Source: Mesodorylaimus sp. YZB2_4
Lineage: Eukaryota; Nematoda; Enoplea; Dorylaimida; Dorylaimidae
DNA length: 64,000 nt
NCBI GenBank assembly: GCA_030248295.1
Contig: JASANH010001518.1
Location: 248,001-312,000 of the forward strand
Direction: 5' to 3'
Shown one piece after another: positions 49,252 through 61,100 of this stretch. Below the pieces are notes generated by a model. The model had not been told where the DNA came from. It did not search any database and worked only from the letters and a program-made list of their open reading frames with translations. Numbering within the stretch: the first letter of the stretch is position 1; every line of letters begins with the position of its first letter. Both the position numbers and the translations under genes were made by a program.

Positions 49252-52200
49252 TGGATCCTTCGCTCGGGCCGCGAATAATAACCAACAACCTGCGCGCCGT
49301 CGGACTCTTCTTCCAAATCTGGCACCAAAAACTTTGCACAAGGAACGGGCACAGCACCCACCGCCCAACTTAATCTTCGGCGATTCGATTAATCAGCCGT
49401 GCCGGCCGCCAAAGTCAACATGCGGAACCATCGCCTTCCCGAACGGATATATAAAAAGAAAAGTCAAAGAATGATACCAGCTTTTCCAACTAGCCTTCTC
49501 GGGGACTGACCACAAGCCTACTGTAATCAGTGCATGAGACCTGAAATCCGTGCTGCGACCCTCCGAGGACAATGGCCCATCACGTACTCCATCAACAAGG
49601 CCCCTCACGGACTAGCCTAGCCCGTGGCCACCTCTCTTCGTGCCGGGCCCTCGATCAGAGGCGCAAGCATGTGACTGCTATCAAAATAGATTTGTTCAGA
49701 ATTAAGACCCGCAGTGGGAGCAAGTGCCACGGGCCGATGGCCGATTTGGATCATGGAGGGCTGGGACGAAATTGGGTCGATTGAGGTAAGGGCTGATTGA
49801 TCAATTATTGGAGGATACGTGGCGTGGCGCGGGGTGAGGTTTATGAAACGCGATCCCAAGCCCTTGTCGAGCGGACGTAGCTGCGCCCGAAAGCGACTAG
49901 CCGACCTAGCAGCTGCAGAAGCGAAAGGAAGAAGCCTTCTAAGAACATCTTCACCATCGCCGCCGCCGCGGCGTAGAAGTAATGATGACGAGCCGACGGG
50001 CTTTTCGTTCGCTTCGTCGCTCCCTCTCCTCGCCTGTGTCCGTATAAGGGGCAGCCGTATAAGCCCGTAAGCTCGTTCGCCGGCCGCCTAGTCCTAGAAG
50101 CCGCTGCTGGAGAGGAGAGAACTAGAGAGACTAGGAGAGAGCACCACTAGTGAAAGTACAGGAAGAACGAGCCAGCCGACAGAGGCAACCAACGAGAAAG
50201 GAGAAAAAAGCTCTCAGATCGATGCGGCCGTAAGGGGCGCTTGCGAATGCACTGTCCGTTCCTGCTTCTCTCTATCCCTCCCTCCTTCACGCCTACGTGC
50301 TCTACAGCCATTCGAACCCTGTCGTGCTATGGGCTGATGATAGTCGCATGACGCGCGCCACATTTGCCATTCCTTACTTTCTTACCGCCCCGCTCAGGAA
50401 TCGGTTTCACCAGCAGCAAGCCAGGCCAGTTTTTATCTAATCAAGTGTGACAATACCCGCACTCACCTTCCCCCTTCGCCCTTCGTGTTTCTAAATTCCA
50501 GGCACTCGAGTTCGACGCCGCAGACAGCTGTCGCCAAGACACACTGCCTGCAAACTTGAAACGAAATGGCTAGCGCACACGGCCGCTTCTCATGATAGTC
50601 GTGATCAATGCCCGTACGACGTGCTTGGTAGGACGATTGGTCGTCTAGTGCAGTCGTCCTGCAGTCCCAACTGTTCCAAGAGCATGCAGTCCTACTGCGA
50701 CTGCTCTCTGCTTACTTGACTGGAGACTTTGTCGCCCAAACTCGTTGTATTGCTGCTTGCATACAACAGAGAGAGCTAAAACATGGCACACTCGGACATG
50801 GCAATTGGAAGTAGGCTGCTGTTGCAAGTAAAAAAGTTCTGTTAAAAGCCCAAAGCTTGCAACTTACGGAGTCGTAGCGTGGAAGGAAACTCCCACAGAA
50901 TCAAAGGTGGACCGGAATTCCACGTTAGTTGAGGCGAGTTAGAAGCAATCAGCTGTCGGTTCGATGCGTATCACGGCCTATTGACGCAGTCAGAAGCAAC
51001 TACATTTGCAACTTGCTCTTTTCGTAATGGACCTATTGCGATTGGAGGTGACCGTGACCACTACTACTGAAGGGTCAGTGGGGGTCTAGCCTGCTCCTAA
51101 AATGGATATGCTACTTTACACTTTCCACTGCACAGTGAAGATGTCACGCGGGTTTACACAGTATATGTGAAGAATACGATTCTCATAAGACATTTTTATT
51201 GTTTCCGCCCAACCGCTTAACATTTGTTGGACTGCCTAATCGGGTACTTGATACACGATTTATTCCAAATGTTCCCAAAGGATTCAGGATTTGGGTTTCA
51301 ATGTCGGTCCCGTAGCACGCATTTCATGCCATGTTCGATCAGTATGTAACTGTGCAGACGAGAATCTTGTCATATTTCCCCACAATCCCTATTCGGCGCG
51401 GGGACGAAGCAAACACAGCAGCATTCTTTTCTCTAAGTCTCCATAGGAGCATCCTTATTTGTATTGGAAAAAGTACAAGCATCGTGGCGGTTCTAGCGAT
51501 CCATGATGAACTGTCCAAGCCAATATGTTTCACCATCTCACTAAATCACGCTGCCGCCGCAGACGGCATCAGGATCGGAAGGATGTGATGGGGTAGAAGG
51601 CAAGATGCTCCTAAAATGCTGTCCCCAAAGTAAACTTTCCAAGAACGCCGCCAATGATCTGAATCTGCATTCAGCAGTTCATTGTAACCAGCATTCCTGG
51701 GTGATAGGGAGATCGACACTATTCCGGCAGGGTGACATCAGATTAGTCGATTCGACGTTCTAGGCGTCCTTTCGCCTGGGGTTTTTGCTTTGTTTTCCTT
51801 TCTCCACTCGGAGTTTTTGTCCGAGGAAGCTGTATCTCATGTTTTATACCGCCTGGATGCGTGGGATACTAGCCACTCGAGAAACCATTCGATAATTGCG
51901 CACACCATCAATCCATGCTGCCAGTTTTGGGAAAGTGCCGACGTGCGAGTCCTTCAGTGCCAACGATTGGCTGAAGCGATCAAGGGATGTTTGTGTATAC
52001 TCTCCCAGAATAAACCTTCAGCTTGGTCAGGGCTTGATGTAGTGAAAACATACCAGTCATTTTATACCGCAGACGACTTGGCGTCCACCATTAGGAGTGA
52101 ACACATTGACTGTTGCTAACAGAGCGCGAGTTACGGTGGCAGATTCTGATTTGTGATCGAACTACGAGTATCAGATGGTCTGCCTGTGTGCTGGGAGCAT

Positions 52201-52362
52201 CTACTCCTACTCCAAACGCCAGTTTATTGTGAGCACACACACATCGAATGACCGAGACACTGCATTGAACATCACACAGAGCATCATTCGTCATCACGTC
52301 ATCGTGGTTTTAACGAGATAACGGAGACGACTGCGGCTGGGATCCCTGCTGAACGCTTTCTT
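49252..52362. other. Gene-poor upstream region of the GPR158-like gene
   Basis: A GC-rich stretch with CGCCGCCGC-like triplets near 49960-49980 lies about 0.7 kb upstream of the receptor start and could hold promoter or 5' UTR exons. The rest has no supported gene; ORFs at 49819-50070 and 51331-51588 lack domains and splice support. Confidence 0.4.
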
Positions 52363-52862
52363 TCACCAAAGCGCGTGTACTCGTCCGTATCGCGTTGAAG
52401 GGTCTGCGTGACATGGGGACGACGGTCGATCGAGTTCGAGTTCGGGTTCGGCCAGGACTGTGTTCAAGGCTTGGATCACGTCGGGGACACTGACATCGAC
52501 TCGCCAGTTTTTGGGATTGATCATCGAGAAGCCCATTTTGCCCGAGTTCGACTCCACGTTCGGATGGTACACCTAGAATGAGATCAGGCCAGGTTTCATG
52601 GCAGGAAGCTATAAAAGAGAAAGACCCTTACCTCGGTTTCGAAAGTTATGATGGGCGGTTGAAACGGATGCCGATCACCGAACCCGAATCGCATCTTGAG
52701 TGTGCCACCACTGAACGGTTCTCGATCGGAAGCCAACATCACGGCCCAGTCTCGTTCGTTGTTGTCACTGTTCGTCTTCACTTCTCGCACTTCCGACGGC
52801 GGATTCTTCGTCAAGTTGGCCAGCTCTTTCCGAACACAATTTGGAGCTGCCGGCGCGGTCAT
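52363..52862 (-). CDS. UBE2L3-like E2 variant lacking the catalytic cysteine
   Basis: Exons 52862-52632 and 52572-52363 join in phase to 146 aa (UBE2L3 is 154). The UBC fold is clear: VRKELANLTKNPP (helix 1), LKMRFGFGDRHPFQPPIITF (family: FPxxYPFKPPKITF), then VYHPNVESNSG and NPKNWRVDVSVPDVIQAL (UBE2L3: SAENWKPATKTDQVIQSL). The active-site segment GKMGFSMINPKNW aligns without gaps to GQVCLPVISAENW, placing Gly where the thioester Cys should be. The HPN motif is kept. The last ~20 residues (PSSPCHADPSTRYG...) do not match, but another frame from about 52440 reads DEYTRFGERKR, like the family end EEFTKKYGEKR, suggesting a late frameshift. It is either a UEV-like pseudo-E2 or a decaying copy; E2 catalysis is not expected. 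Confidence 0.72.
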
Positions 52863-53379
52863 GCGTGCAACGACGACGTTCGAGTTGAGGACAGGAAAGG
52901 GAGATTCAGACCGACCAACTGACCTCCACCTTTCCCAATCCTCTTCTGCCGATAAAACGGCCCGAACTGGGTGTGCTGACTTTACATCAGCTCTTTACAT
53001 TGCTGTGCGAGACAATGCTACTAGTCCAGCAGCTGTGCGAGGCACAACCTAATGTACGGACGAACCAACTAAGTAGGTATACAATATGCAATACAAATGG
53101 GTCTTATTGTTAGTCTGGTAGTTCGGTAGTCTTCTTTCCTTGCTCATTGATCGCAGCATGCCCTGTGTCAGAGGCTACGAGCCGAATCAAAGCCATTAGG
53201 CGTCGAAAGGCCTAAAGAAAAATCAAGATCCTGTGCATAAATTCAGTTTAAACTTTTAAAGTGATTCCGAGGTGACTGAGAAACCTAAGAAAACAGCAGG
53301 AGAGAAACTAAATTATGGGTGACCAAAACAACTAAAGTATACTGTATAAAAATATGCTTGATTCTGTCAATCTATGGGA

Positions 53380-54490
53380 CACTGAATCCAGGCCTCTGGA
53401 TCTCATTCCCGCACCATATTAGTCGCGACTCCATAATCTTGTCGTTTATGGATGCCATCCCCATCGCCATGAATACAGTCACCGAGTGTCCATCGGAGCA
53501 TTTTCAGTGTGCTGCGCCTGCTCATGTTTCCTGGTTGTGGGCCAACGTTCTGCAATGTTGTTTCCTTCCACCACGCCACTGAATATTCGTTTGGGATCAA
53601 AGTCCAATCGGAATAGAGTATGGCAAACCAGACAGAGATCAAGAGAGTCGAGGGCATTTTGCATAATGTGTTGGAACCTGACTTTGGCTGTTACTCGTGA
53701 GTCAGGGAGATCCAGCCCAAATGTTTAGTGTATAGTGTGATTTGCATATCGCCTGGTTTGCTGGTCGACCTAGGCATGTCTATTGTGTGTAAGATTTGTT
53801 CTTCTGCGCCAGGTCAGGGAACTAGTTGTGCCCTATACCCGTGTGTATTAGAAATGTATATAAGGAGCCCGTTCTGCGGTGTTTAGGCAGTCGTAGCAGT
53901 CGTAGCCATTCGTGGTATTCGTATTTCTTGCTGGTACGTCGGCTCGTATTAAACGATTTCGGTTGGTGGTCAGTGGTCTGTTTGGGCAATGTTCCGTGTG
54001 CCGAGTGGACGTCGATTCCGTCCATATCCATCCCGATCTTTGGCTAAGCAGTCTTGTTGAGTGTAACAGTTTACTGTGTCCATATTAGGCTAGGCCAGTA
54101 AACTACGTCACAGTTCCGATCCATATAGAGCACGGCCTAATCGCCGTTTTTTACACCTTTGATTTTAGGTGTGACGGAATTCTGTGGTCGCACATGATAC
54201 CTGTCACCTGTCACCACTTGTGCCATGCGCTGTGAGTTCTCCGTCTTACATTCGTCTAGGTGTCTCTGTCGGGCCACGTGGAATCCCATTGTACCTTGAA
54301 CTGTGTTGTCTTGTTGGTTACGATCCCATCCACTGTAACACAGCCGTCGATTTGGGCACCACATTTCAGATATTCCGTTTTCGTGAGATTTACTTTTATG
54401 TTGATCCTTAAAGGCCGTTGCGCGTTCCGCAGGCCAGCATCACATCGTCGACGAAGAGCAGGGTCCATGGGTGCTTTAGTTGTATAATGC
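53380..54490 (-). pseudogene. Decayed LINE reverse-transcriptase 3' region
   Basis: The minus strand carries fragments of a non-LTR retrotransposon polymerase in several frames. At about 54480-54440 is the YxDD-type motif region (LLFVDDVMLACGTRNG). At 54420-54290 is NLTKTEYLKCGAQIDGCVTV. Around 54200-54140 another frame reads HRIPSHLKSKV. At 53640-53440 are WPTTRKHEQ and LKMLRWTLGD, as in the thumb/C-terminal part of LINE ORF2 (ECWP..KKHE, RMLRWMCG). Stops and frameshifts separate the pieces and about 400 bp in the middle is unrelated or too decayed to read. The element is inactive. Confidence 0.7.
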
Positions 54491-54945
54491 AGAGTACGAA
54501 AAGCAGCGTGGAAAGTGCTGATATAAGAGCTTGTGTCTTATATTTACTACGCAACCGCACCGATTAAGCACAGGTGTAACACTGATTAGTCAAACAAAGC
54601 AATAGTCCACCGGCACAAACAAACAAACAAGACAAGGAAGACAAGTTTCACACATACCAATCATTAGATATTGTTGGACAGGCCTAATTGTAATTCCTAG
54701 CGAGGTCGATCTCATTTGCATAAGCGGCGATTCCATTGCCCCTTATACTGATCGTTAGCCTTGGTGGACACCCACTGCATTACTGAATGCATCGGAAGTC
54801 TACCGATTCCAGTATGATTCCATAATTTAGGAATAAAGTAAGGGAAATACAAAGAGAGGATTTACTGTTCCCCTACAGTGTAACTTCTGCTCGACGACCA
54901 GCAAAAATGCTTTCGGCAATATGAGGGCCATCACATAGTATGGAC

Positions 54946-55188
54946 CTAATATGCGGGATATGTGTTTTTAGCAGGACCAGAGATGCTGAACCTGCTCGAA
55001 ATCCTATAGCCCCTCGCTATAATGTAAGTGGCCACCGCGATATTCAGTAAGGCTAAAGCTGCAAGATAGATAAGATAGGTATGCGTATGCGGCGGACACG
55101 GTTTCGACAAGATCACAAGTAAAACGAAATTAATTACGACCCCCAGGATGCATGGAGCAGCAAAAAGCTCGCCTGTGTCGAACAGCAT
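54946..55188 (-). pseudogene. GPCR fragment covering TM1-TM2
   Basis: The frame from ATG 55188 to a stop at 54946 encodes about 80 aa: MLFDTGELFAAP, a TM1-like helix (CILGVVINFVLLVILS), a short loop, and a TM2-like helix (TYLIYLAALALLNIAVATYI). This resembles the start of a rhodopsin-like peptide GPCR. TM3-TM7 were not found on this strand before the LINE remnant, so it is either a truncated relic or the first exon of a gene whose other exons I could not recognise. Confidence 0.4.
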
Positions 55189-55203
55189 TGACGATTCGAG
55201 CAA

Positions 55204-56082
55204 GTCCTGAAATTTCTACTGATCGTGAGTTTTAGCCTTAACTAGGCACCGCAGTTGTATAACTTGAGTTATACAGACAACTTTGAAATAAAGATCGAGT
55301 CAGATTTTAATTAGACTACTGAGTGCAGCAAGCTTGGGGTCCTAGCTCAGGATAATTTTAGTTTAAATTACATTCTTGGCATCTAAGCAAGCTAGGACCA
55401 AGAACTGTATTCCATCTAATCTTAGGCGAGAAACACAGGCACCGTACAAAAACCAAGAATACAAACACCGTAGGGCGTACCAGACAGAGTTGGTGCAGGC
55501 CTACCTGCGCAGTATTTCGGCCGGGCACGCACATATAGCTGGCCCAGAGTATGGCAACTGGATCATGCGGGCATGTACCTACAGAAAAGACACAACAGTC
55601 TTTTCATAAAGACGATAGCACCCGAGGAATTTTGTGAATTCGTCATCTTGGAGTGACATTAAAATTATGTTGATCAAAAACTGGTTCCTATTCTTTTGTC
55701 ATTTTGTTAAGAACATCTGAAAACGTGTCTTTTTGTCGCGCCTACCAGGTGAAGCCTGCTCCTGCTCTTCAGTCGCATTACTCGTTTGCGTCATGTCTGT
55801 TTCTCTGACATACGCTAACCGCTGTTCTTAGGTTTCACGCAATCGGTCTAGAATCGCCAATGGTGAAACTCGGCTAACGCTTTCTCACTAGTATAGTTTT
55901 CGTATCCTTCAGTCAATTTTCACGAGCACCAGGCTTACGGCTTTGCAAAACAGCAAGGCGAGTGTGCAGTGAGCGAAGATAGTCGTTCCAGGTACCTTCT
56001 TCACCTTCTCGCATTAGCAACTTCTGTTCCCTGGCCACATTACTTTTCACTTTTTTAGTTTTTACCAAATCTCGACTCGATC
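55204..56082. other. Spacer upstream of the tyrosine-rich ORF
   Basis: No gene or repeat supported. A pyrimidine tract ending TTTTTTAG about 25 nt before ATG 56083 could be a splice acceptor (cis or trans). Confidence 0.4.
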
Positions 56083-56598
56083 ATGCTTATGCGAAGTCAG
56101 TCAGCGACTTTTCCATCGGCATCTCGGACATATGCTTCGTCTAGTGGCTACGTCTACACGCCTCCCACCCCAATCACAATTAGCGTTGAGAAATGCACGA
56201 GTAAACCCGGATTTGGAGAACGATTTTCCTATTGCCGTTACACGACCAATCCATATTCAACCACCTACTACGCCTACAATCCCAATATGGGCGTCCTTGA
56301 AGATAATAGGTCGCGAAGAGAAAGCACTCTGGGGTCATTGGACAACACGTTTAATATATATTTGGCCAAGATGGCTGTCCGACCACGCTATGGATTCAAC
56401 ATCGATCGCACCAGGGCCGAGCGTGTGTACCAGCATGGGAAGGACAGCGAGGATGTGGATCGCGCAGTGGCTTCCTACAAGGTCCGTTCAACTGGCAACT
56501 ACGCCCGGTTGTCCAAGTATTGGATGACTCCTCGTTATTGGGAGTCAGAGCGCGAGAAAGCTCGCCAAAAGGCGCACAGCTGGGCCACGTACAGGTGA
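56083..56598 (+). CDS. Tyrosine/arginine-rich orphan protein
   Basis: An uninterrupted 171-codon frame from ATG 56083 to TGA. Composition is strongly biased to Tyr, Ser, Arg and Thr (YCRYTTNPYSTTYYAYNP; NYARLSKYWMTPRYWESERE), without TM helix or convincing signal peptide. The second half is basic and probably helical (SEREKARQKAHSWATYR). Bias and frame integrity argue for a true gene. I recognise no family; a cytoskeletal or sperm-axoneme protein is conceivable but unsupported. Confidence 0.65.
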   Translation: MLMRSQSATFPSASRTYASSSGYVYTPPTPITISVEKCTSKPGFGERFSYCRYTTNPYSTTYYAYNPNMGVLEDNRSRRESTLGSLDNTFNIYLAKMAVRPRYGFNIDRTRAERVYQHGKDSEDVDRAVASYKVRSTGNYARLSKYWMTPRYWESEREKARQKAHSWATYR

Positions 56599-56658
56599 TA
56601 CTGTGATGCCATACCTGTCCATAAGCAACGATGGATTTGTGTGAGGAGTCGATAGTTT

Positions 56659-56952
56659 CTAAGTCCAGTGTTTTATTTCTGAAATTTGACTGGAAAGATG
56701 AACAGTGTCGCCTGATAGTGAGACGTGAAACCTTGATTGCCTATTGTGCTCCCAGTCTCCCTTAGGCACGTAAATGTTGTATCGTACAATATAAACACCA
56801 TCATCGACGGGTGTGGGCGACTCCAGAGTACTCTCGTATAAACTGCTGAATGAAGGTGAACAGGTCTCGACTAACATTAGTTCTGCAAGCCGGAAACTGC
56901 GTAAAAGTGTGCCTGTGCTCACTTGGCAGCGTTCTTTTAAAACAGTTGTCAT
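56659..56952 (-). CDS. Uncertain ORF, 97 codons
   Basis: ATG-to-stop frame reading MTTVLKERCQVSTGT... VDDGVYIVRYNIYVPKGDW. Some segments look protein-like, but no domain, splice partner or family match is evident, and it is antisense to the 3' flank of the tyrosine-rich gene. Confidence 0.25.
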   Translation of the reverse strand: MTTVLKERCQVSTGTLLRSFRLAELMLVETCSPSFSSLYESTLESPTPVDDGVYIVRYNIYVPKGDWEHNRQSRFHVSLSGDTVHLSSQISEIKHWT

Positions 56953-58113
56953 ATCATATGAAGAAAAGCTTCCATCCCCGTGAGAATTGGTCGACTTGAG
57001 AGTGCCAACTAGTTCTCAGATGTGCTTGCGATGGTAAGCCGGTGGTTTAGTCTGTGCTTTGTGGCATCTTTTGTTTTGAGCGTGTGACTAGAAAGCTGAT
57101 CTTGTTTTGGCCTCTTTTATAATTAGGGTGTTCGGGGCACAGGCTTTTGTCGCCTCGATCAACCAGTATATTCGATCTCCGGGACAAAAAATTGAAGGTT
57201 TTTTGTAGAGCTGTCGGAAGCAGAGGCGGTCGTGAGTTAAAAGCATTTCGAATGTGCGCACGTAATTTCAGGACGAGAACCAAGTCTTACTAGCCTGCTC
57301 GCCAGGCATTTTCTATCGATTTCTTTTGAAAATTCTAAGAACCGACGCTTCGGTCTAATCCTCGAGAGGGCAACGGCGACTGCCACGGACACCCTGTTCA
57401 TTGCTGCCCATACTCGGTAATTGCCTAGCTTTGTCGCCCAAAGCTGCCAATATGAACAAAAAAATTTCTTGATTGGCTGAAGGCGTAAGGACACGTTGAT
57501 AATATGCTCTGTTCGTTTGCATTTACGAAAACCCTGTCGATGTGCTATGGATTTTTCAAGTTTATGGGCCTAAATGTGCCTTGGCAGGTGTCCGCAGAGA
57601 CGAGTAATTCAAACTCTTTGCTCGCCCCGCTTGGCTTTTTTCCTGACACTTGTGGTCGTGCCAACCAGCGGTAGCTTATGATCCAATGCTCTTAGCCAAA
57701 GATTAGGCTTCCGTCGGGTGTGAGGTGCTCACTTTCTTCGATGTAGGTTTTTCTATTAGGCTTTCCTGGACTTTGATGGCATAAATAGAATTTGATTAGC
57801 CATGTCTGCTAGGCTACTATTCACTCCAAATGGTGTATGAATACGACTAGCATAGAGCGAGGTGCTTTCTAGCCTGCGTTGCTCCTCGACTTCCCATCGA
57901 TTCTTTCTGGGTCGAGGTTCACTGAAGCGAAAGGTTGAACCTGGGCGATGAAGAAGCGCTGCGAGATTTTCCCTTCACATTTTGCTTGTCTTTGCAGCTT
58001 CCATGGCGTCTGTTCAAATAAATGAGCATTCGTTATAGCTTAGGCGCATAGTTGCCAGCGACGCCCTACATGACTTGTTGCCTTTTTAGGTTTGCCCGAT
58101 CCCCAGCACCAAA
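56953..58113. other. 5' flank of the tir-1/SARM1 gene
   Basis: No independent gene supported. An acceptor (TTTTTAG) at about 58083-58089, some 25 nt before ATG 58114, indicates at least one upstream, possibly non-coding, exon; the frame stays open back to that acceptor. Confidence 0.45.
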
Positions 58114-61100
58114 ATGGAAAACAAGAAAGGGATCACAAATACATGTCGTATCTTGGACTTACCCTCCAACTACTTCTCTTCTCATCCGCTCTCAGAAGAT
58201 CTCACGCCGACTGCGGAGACGAAACCAGTCAATGCAACGAGTCGTGTTCTGGCTGTGGACAACTATTTGGATGACTCTTACGGAGACAACTTGAAATCCC
58301 TACCATCAGTGAGCCCTTTTGCGCATTTTGAGCCGCGAAACAGGTCCCAGTGCGGGTCCCAGAGCAGCCTGTTTAGCGACGGGGCGGAATCTTTAGCTTC
58401 TATTGACTCCGACTGGTTAAATCGACCCTTCAATGCAGCATATTCTCATTCTGACAATGCTGGCCTCCAAAATCTGCATCGCAAAGCGTGCACTCGAGAA
58501 TCGACACCCGAGTTGGACGGCTTGCCTACTGCGCACCGAGGTCGTGCAGTGACCATTAGCGTCCCCTCTGCATTACGACGGACCTCATTACGAGTGTCTA
58601 CTTGCGCCGCCAATGCGCGCCGAGCTGTCTCTGGAGCCAGAGCGGCAACAAAATTCCTGCCCGAAGAATTGGCTCATCCTCGAGCAATGATCGCTGCGAA
58701 CGAAGATAGTTTCGATTCCACGTTCGATTATCAGCAAAAGACGGCCAAGAAAGTGCACACTGAACAGGTCATGTCCAAGCATACTCTGAAAGGAAAGCTG
58801 AGCAAGTTTCAAAGACTGACTGACCGGGCCATGGAACTGGTGAATTCGGGTGATGAGGCGAGTATTGTGGAAGGTGCTCACATGGTTGCAAAAATCATGA
58901 TCAATGCGTGGATGTCTCCAAAAATCGGTCGTGACTTGGCTTATGGCCTCTGCGACTACCTAAGGTAAGAACAAGCTCATTCTTTACAAAACTTATCCAA
59001 AAAGCTGCTCTATTTAAGGAAAATGGCGTACCTGGATATACTATTCGACCTGTTTTTGAGCGATCAGTCATCTTTGCACGTTAGATTAGCTTGTGGACGT
59101 GTTCTGGAAGAGTGCCTGAGTGCTCCGAACCGTCAATACCTCTCAACATCGGGTAATCGACTGGAACGACTGGTGCACATCATAAAGCAGTTCAAGGAAG
59201 GCGAACCACAACGAATAGGGGTCTCCGTATTAGAGGATATGTTCAAAGATAGCCCTCAGACCAGCGCCAAACTAGTCGAGCTATCCGCTCTGGACTTTAC
59301 TCTGAACGCTTGCCAGATGACCAGTAGCTGTCGTAGTATTAGCGAAGACAATGCTCGGACATTCCGGCATGCTGCTCAGGCATTGGCTAACTTGGCTATG
59401 AATAGTGATCACACGTGCCAGCAAAGAATGATCGAGAAGAAGGTACCCGATTGGCTGTTCCTACTGGCATCGAGCCACGACGATGTGACTCGCTATTACG
59501 CCTGCTTGGCTGTGTGCAAATTGGTAGCGAACAAAGAGATCGAGTCAGCCGTCATCAAGTCTGGAACTTTGAGCTTAGTCGAACCATTTTTGCAGGCTCA
59601 TCAGCCCCAAAATTTTGCCACTTTTGATTACAAACACTGCCAAGGTCGACCGGCTGAATGGCTGGCCAAACTGGTCCCGATACTTAACACCAAAAGACGT
59701 GAGCCCAGGGCGATGGCTGCTTTCCATTTGGCCATGGAAGCAGGCATCAAGAAAGAACAAGAAATGCTGAGCGTGTTTGAACACATAGGGGCTACTGAGG
59801 CACTCAAAAAAGTGGCTTCTATGCCTGAAGACATGGCCCCTAAGTTCGCCAGCTTGGCATTGCAAATAATTGGGGAGGAAGTACCCTATAAGCTGAGCCA
59901 GCAGGTTCCCTTATGGTCGATGTCCGATGTGCAATATTGGGTGATGAAGATTGGTTTCGCGGAATATGCGCCCGCGTTCAGGGAACAGAAGGTAGATGGA
60001 GACCTCCTCCTACTGCTGACCGACGAGGAACTGACTGATGATATTGGAATGAAATCGGGATTGATGAGGAAGAGATTCATGCGGGAGTTGGATAGCTTGA
60101 AGGTGCGTATTCTATACATACATACCCTAGCTAGGGAGGTTTAGTCCTGGAATAAAAATGGGGTATATTTCCAACGTGTCACATGCATCCCAGTGTGCCA
60201 GATCTAAAACGAGCGGTGAATTTTGTCGGATAGTTACCTCGCTAGGTGGTTTCTGATCCATGTTTAGATAGCAGCAGATTACAGCTGCGTCGATGAAAGG
60301 AATATGGACCGGTTCCTAGCCTCAGTTGACCCACGGTTTTCGATCTACACATACAAGCTGCTGGATCTGGGCGTCGACTGGACAACACTGTTTTCGTTGG
60401 ATGAAGAGGTGTTGAAAACTGACTGCGGCGTCTCGAATGTTGTCCACAGGCAGAAGATCATTCAGTCCATTCAAGGTAGGCTTGGAGTCCTGTCTCGCTA
60501 GAGCAAACGCTCTCACGAACCCTGTTTTAGGCTGCAAAGACATTGAAGACATTGAACTTGCCATATTAAGCAAGCAAATCGATGTCTTTATCAGCTATCG
60601 GAGGAGTACTGGCAGCCAGCTGGCCAGTTTGTTGAAAGTACTGCTTCAGTTGCAAGGGTACAAGGTAAGAGAGCACTGATAATGTGACTGGGTTTGGGCA
60701 ATGTGCTCCATCACAGGAGAAAACTGCGATGGGCCGGGACACTATTGTCGTCATGGAACAACTCGGTTTAGGCCCCACATCATAAGAACAATGCACACTG
60801 TACAGCCGTGAGCACAGTAGTCTGTGTACTCACGTTGAGTCCCACCTCATCAGTAACTTTACACCATTCTGTTGGGGGCCTGAAAATAAGGGTGCTCGTT
60901 CCATGCCATTTACAGTAGATGACCACCTACCTTGAACCGTGCGCTGGAGGACCTACCACATACGAGTACACGGTACCACTGCAACAGGCATGAACTAGGC
61001 TCTCCAGCCTATCAGTGCACTGGTTCAAGGATCTGGTCCGCCTTTCCCAAGTCGGGGCTGGCGCGAGACCGAGAGCGAGATCGAGGTCGAGTGTGTGCAG

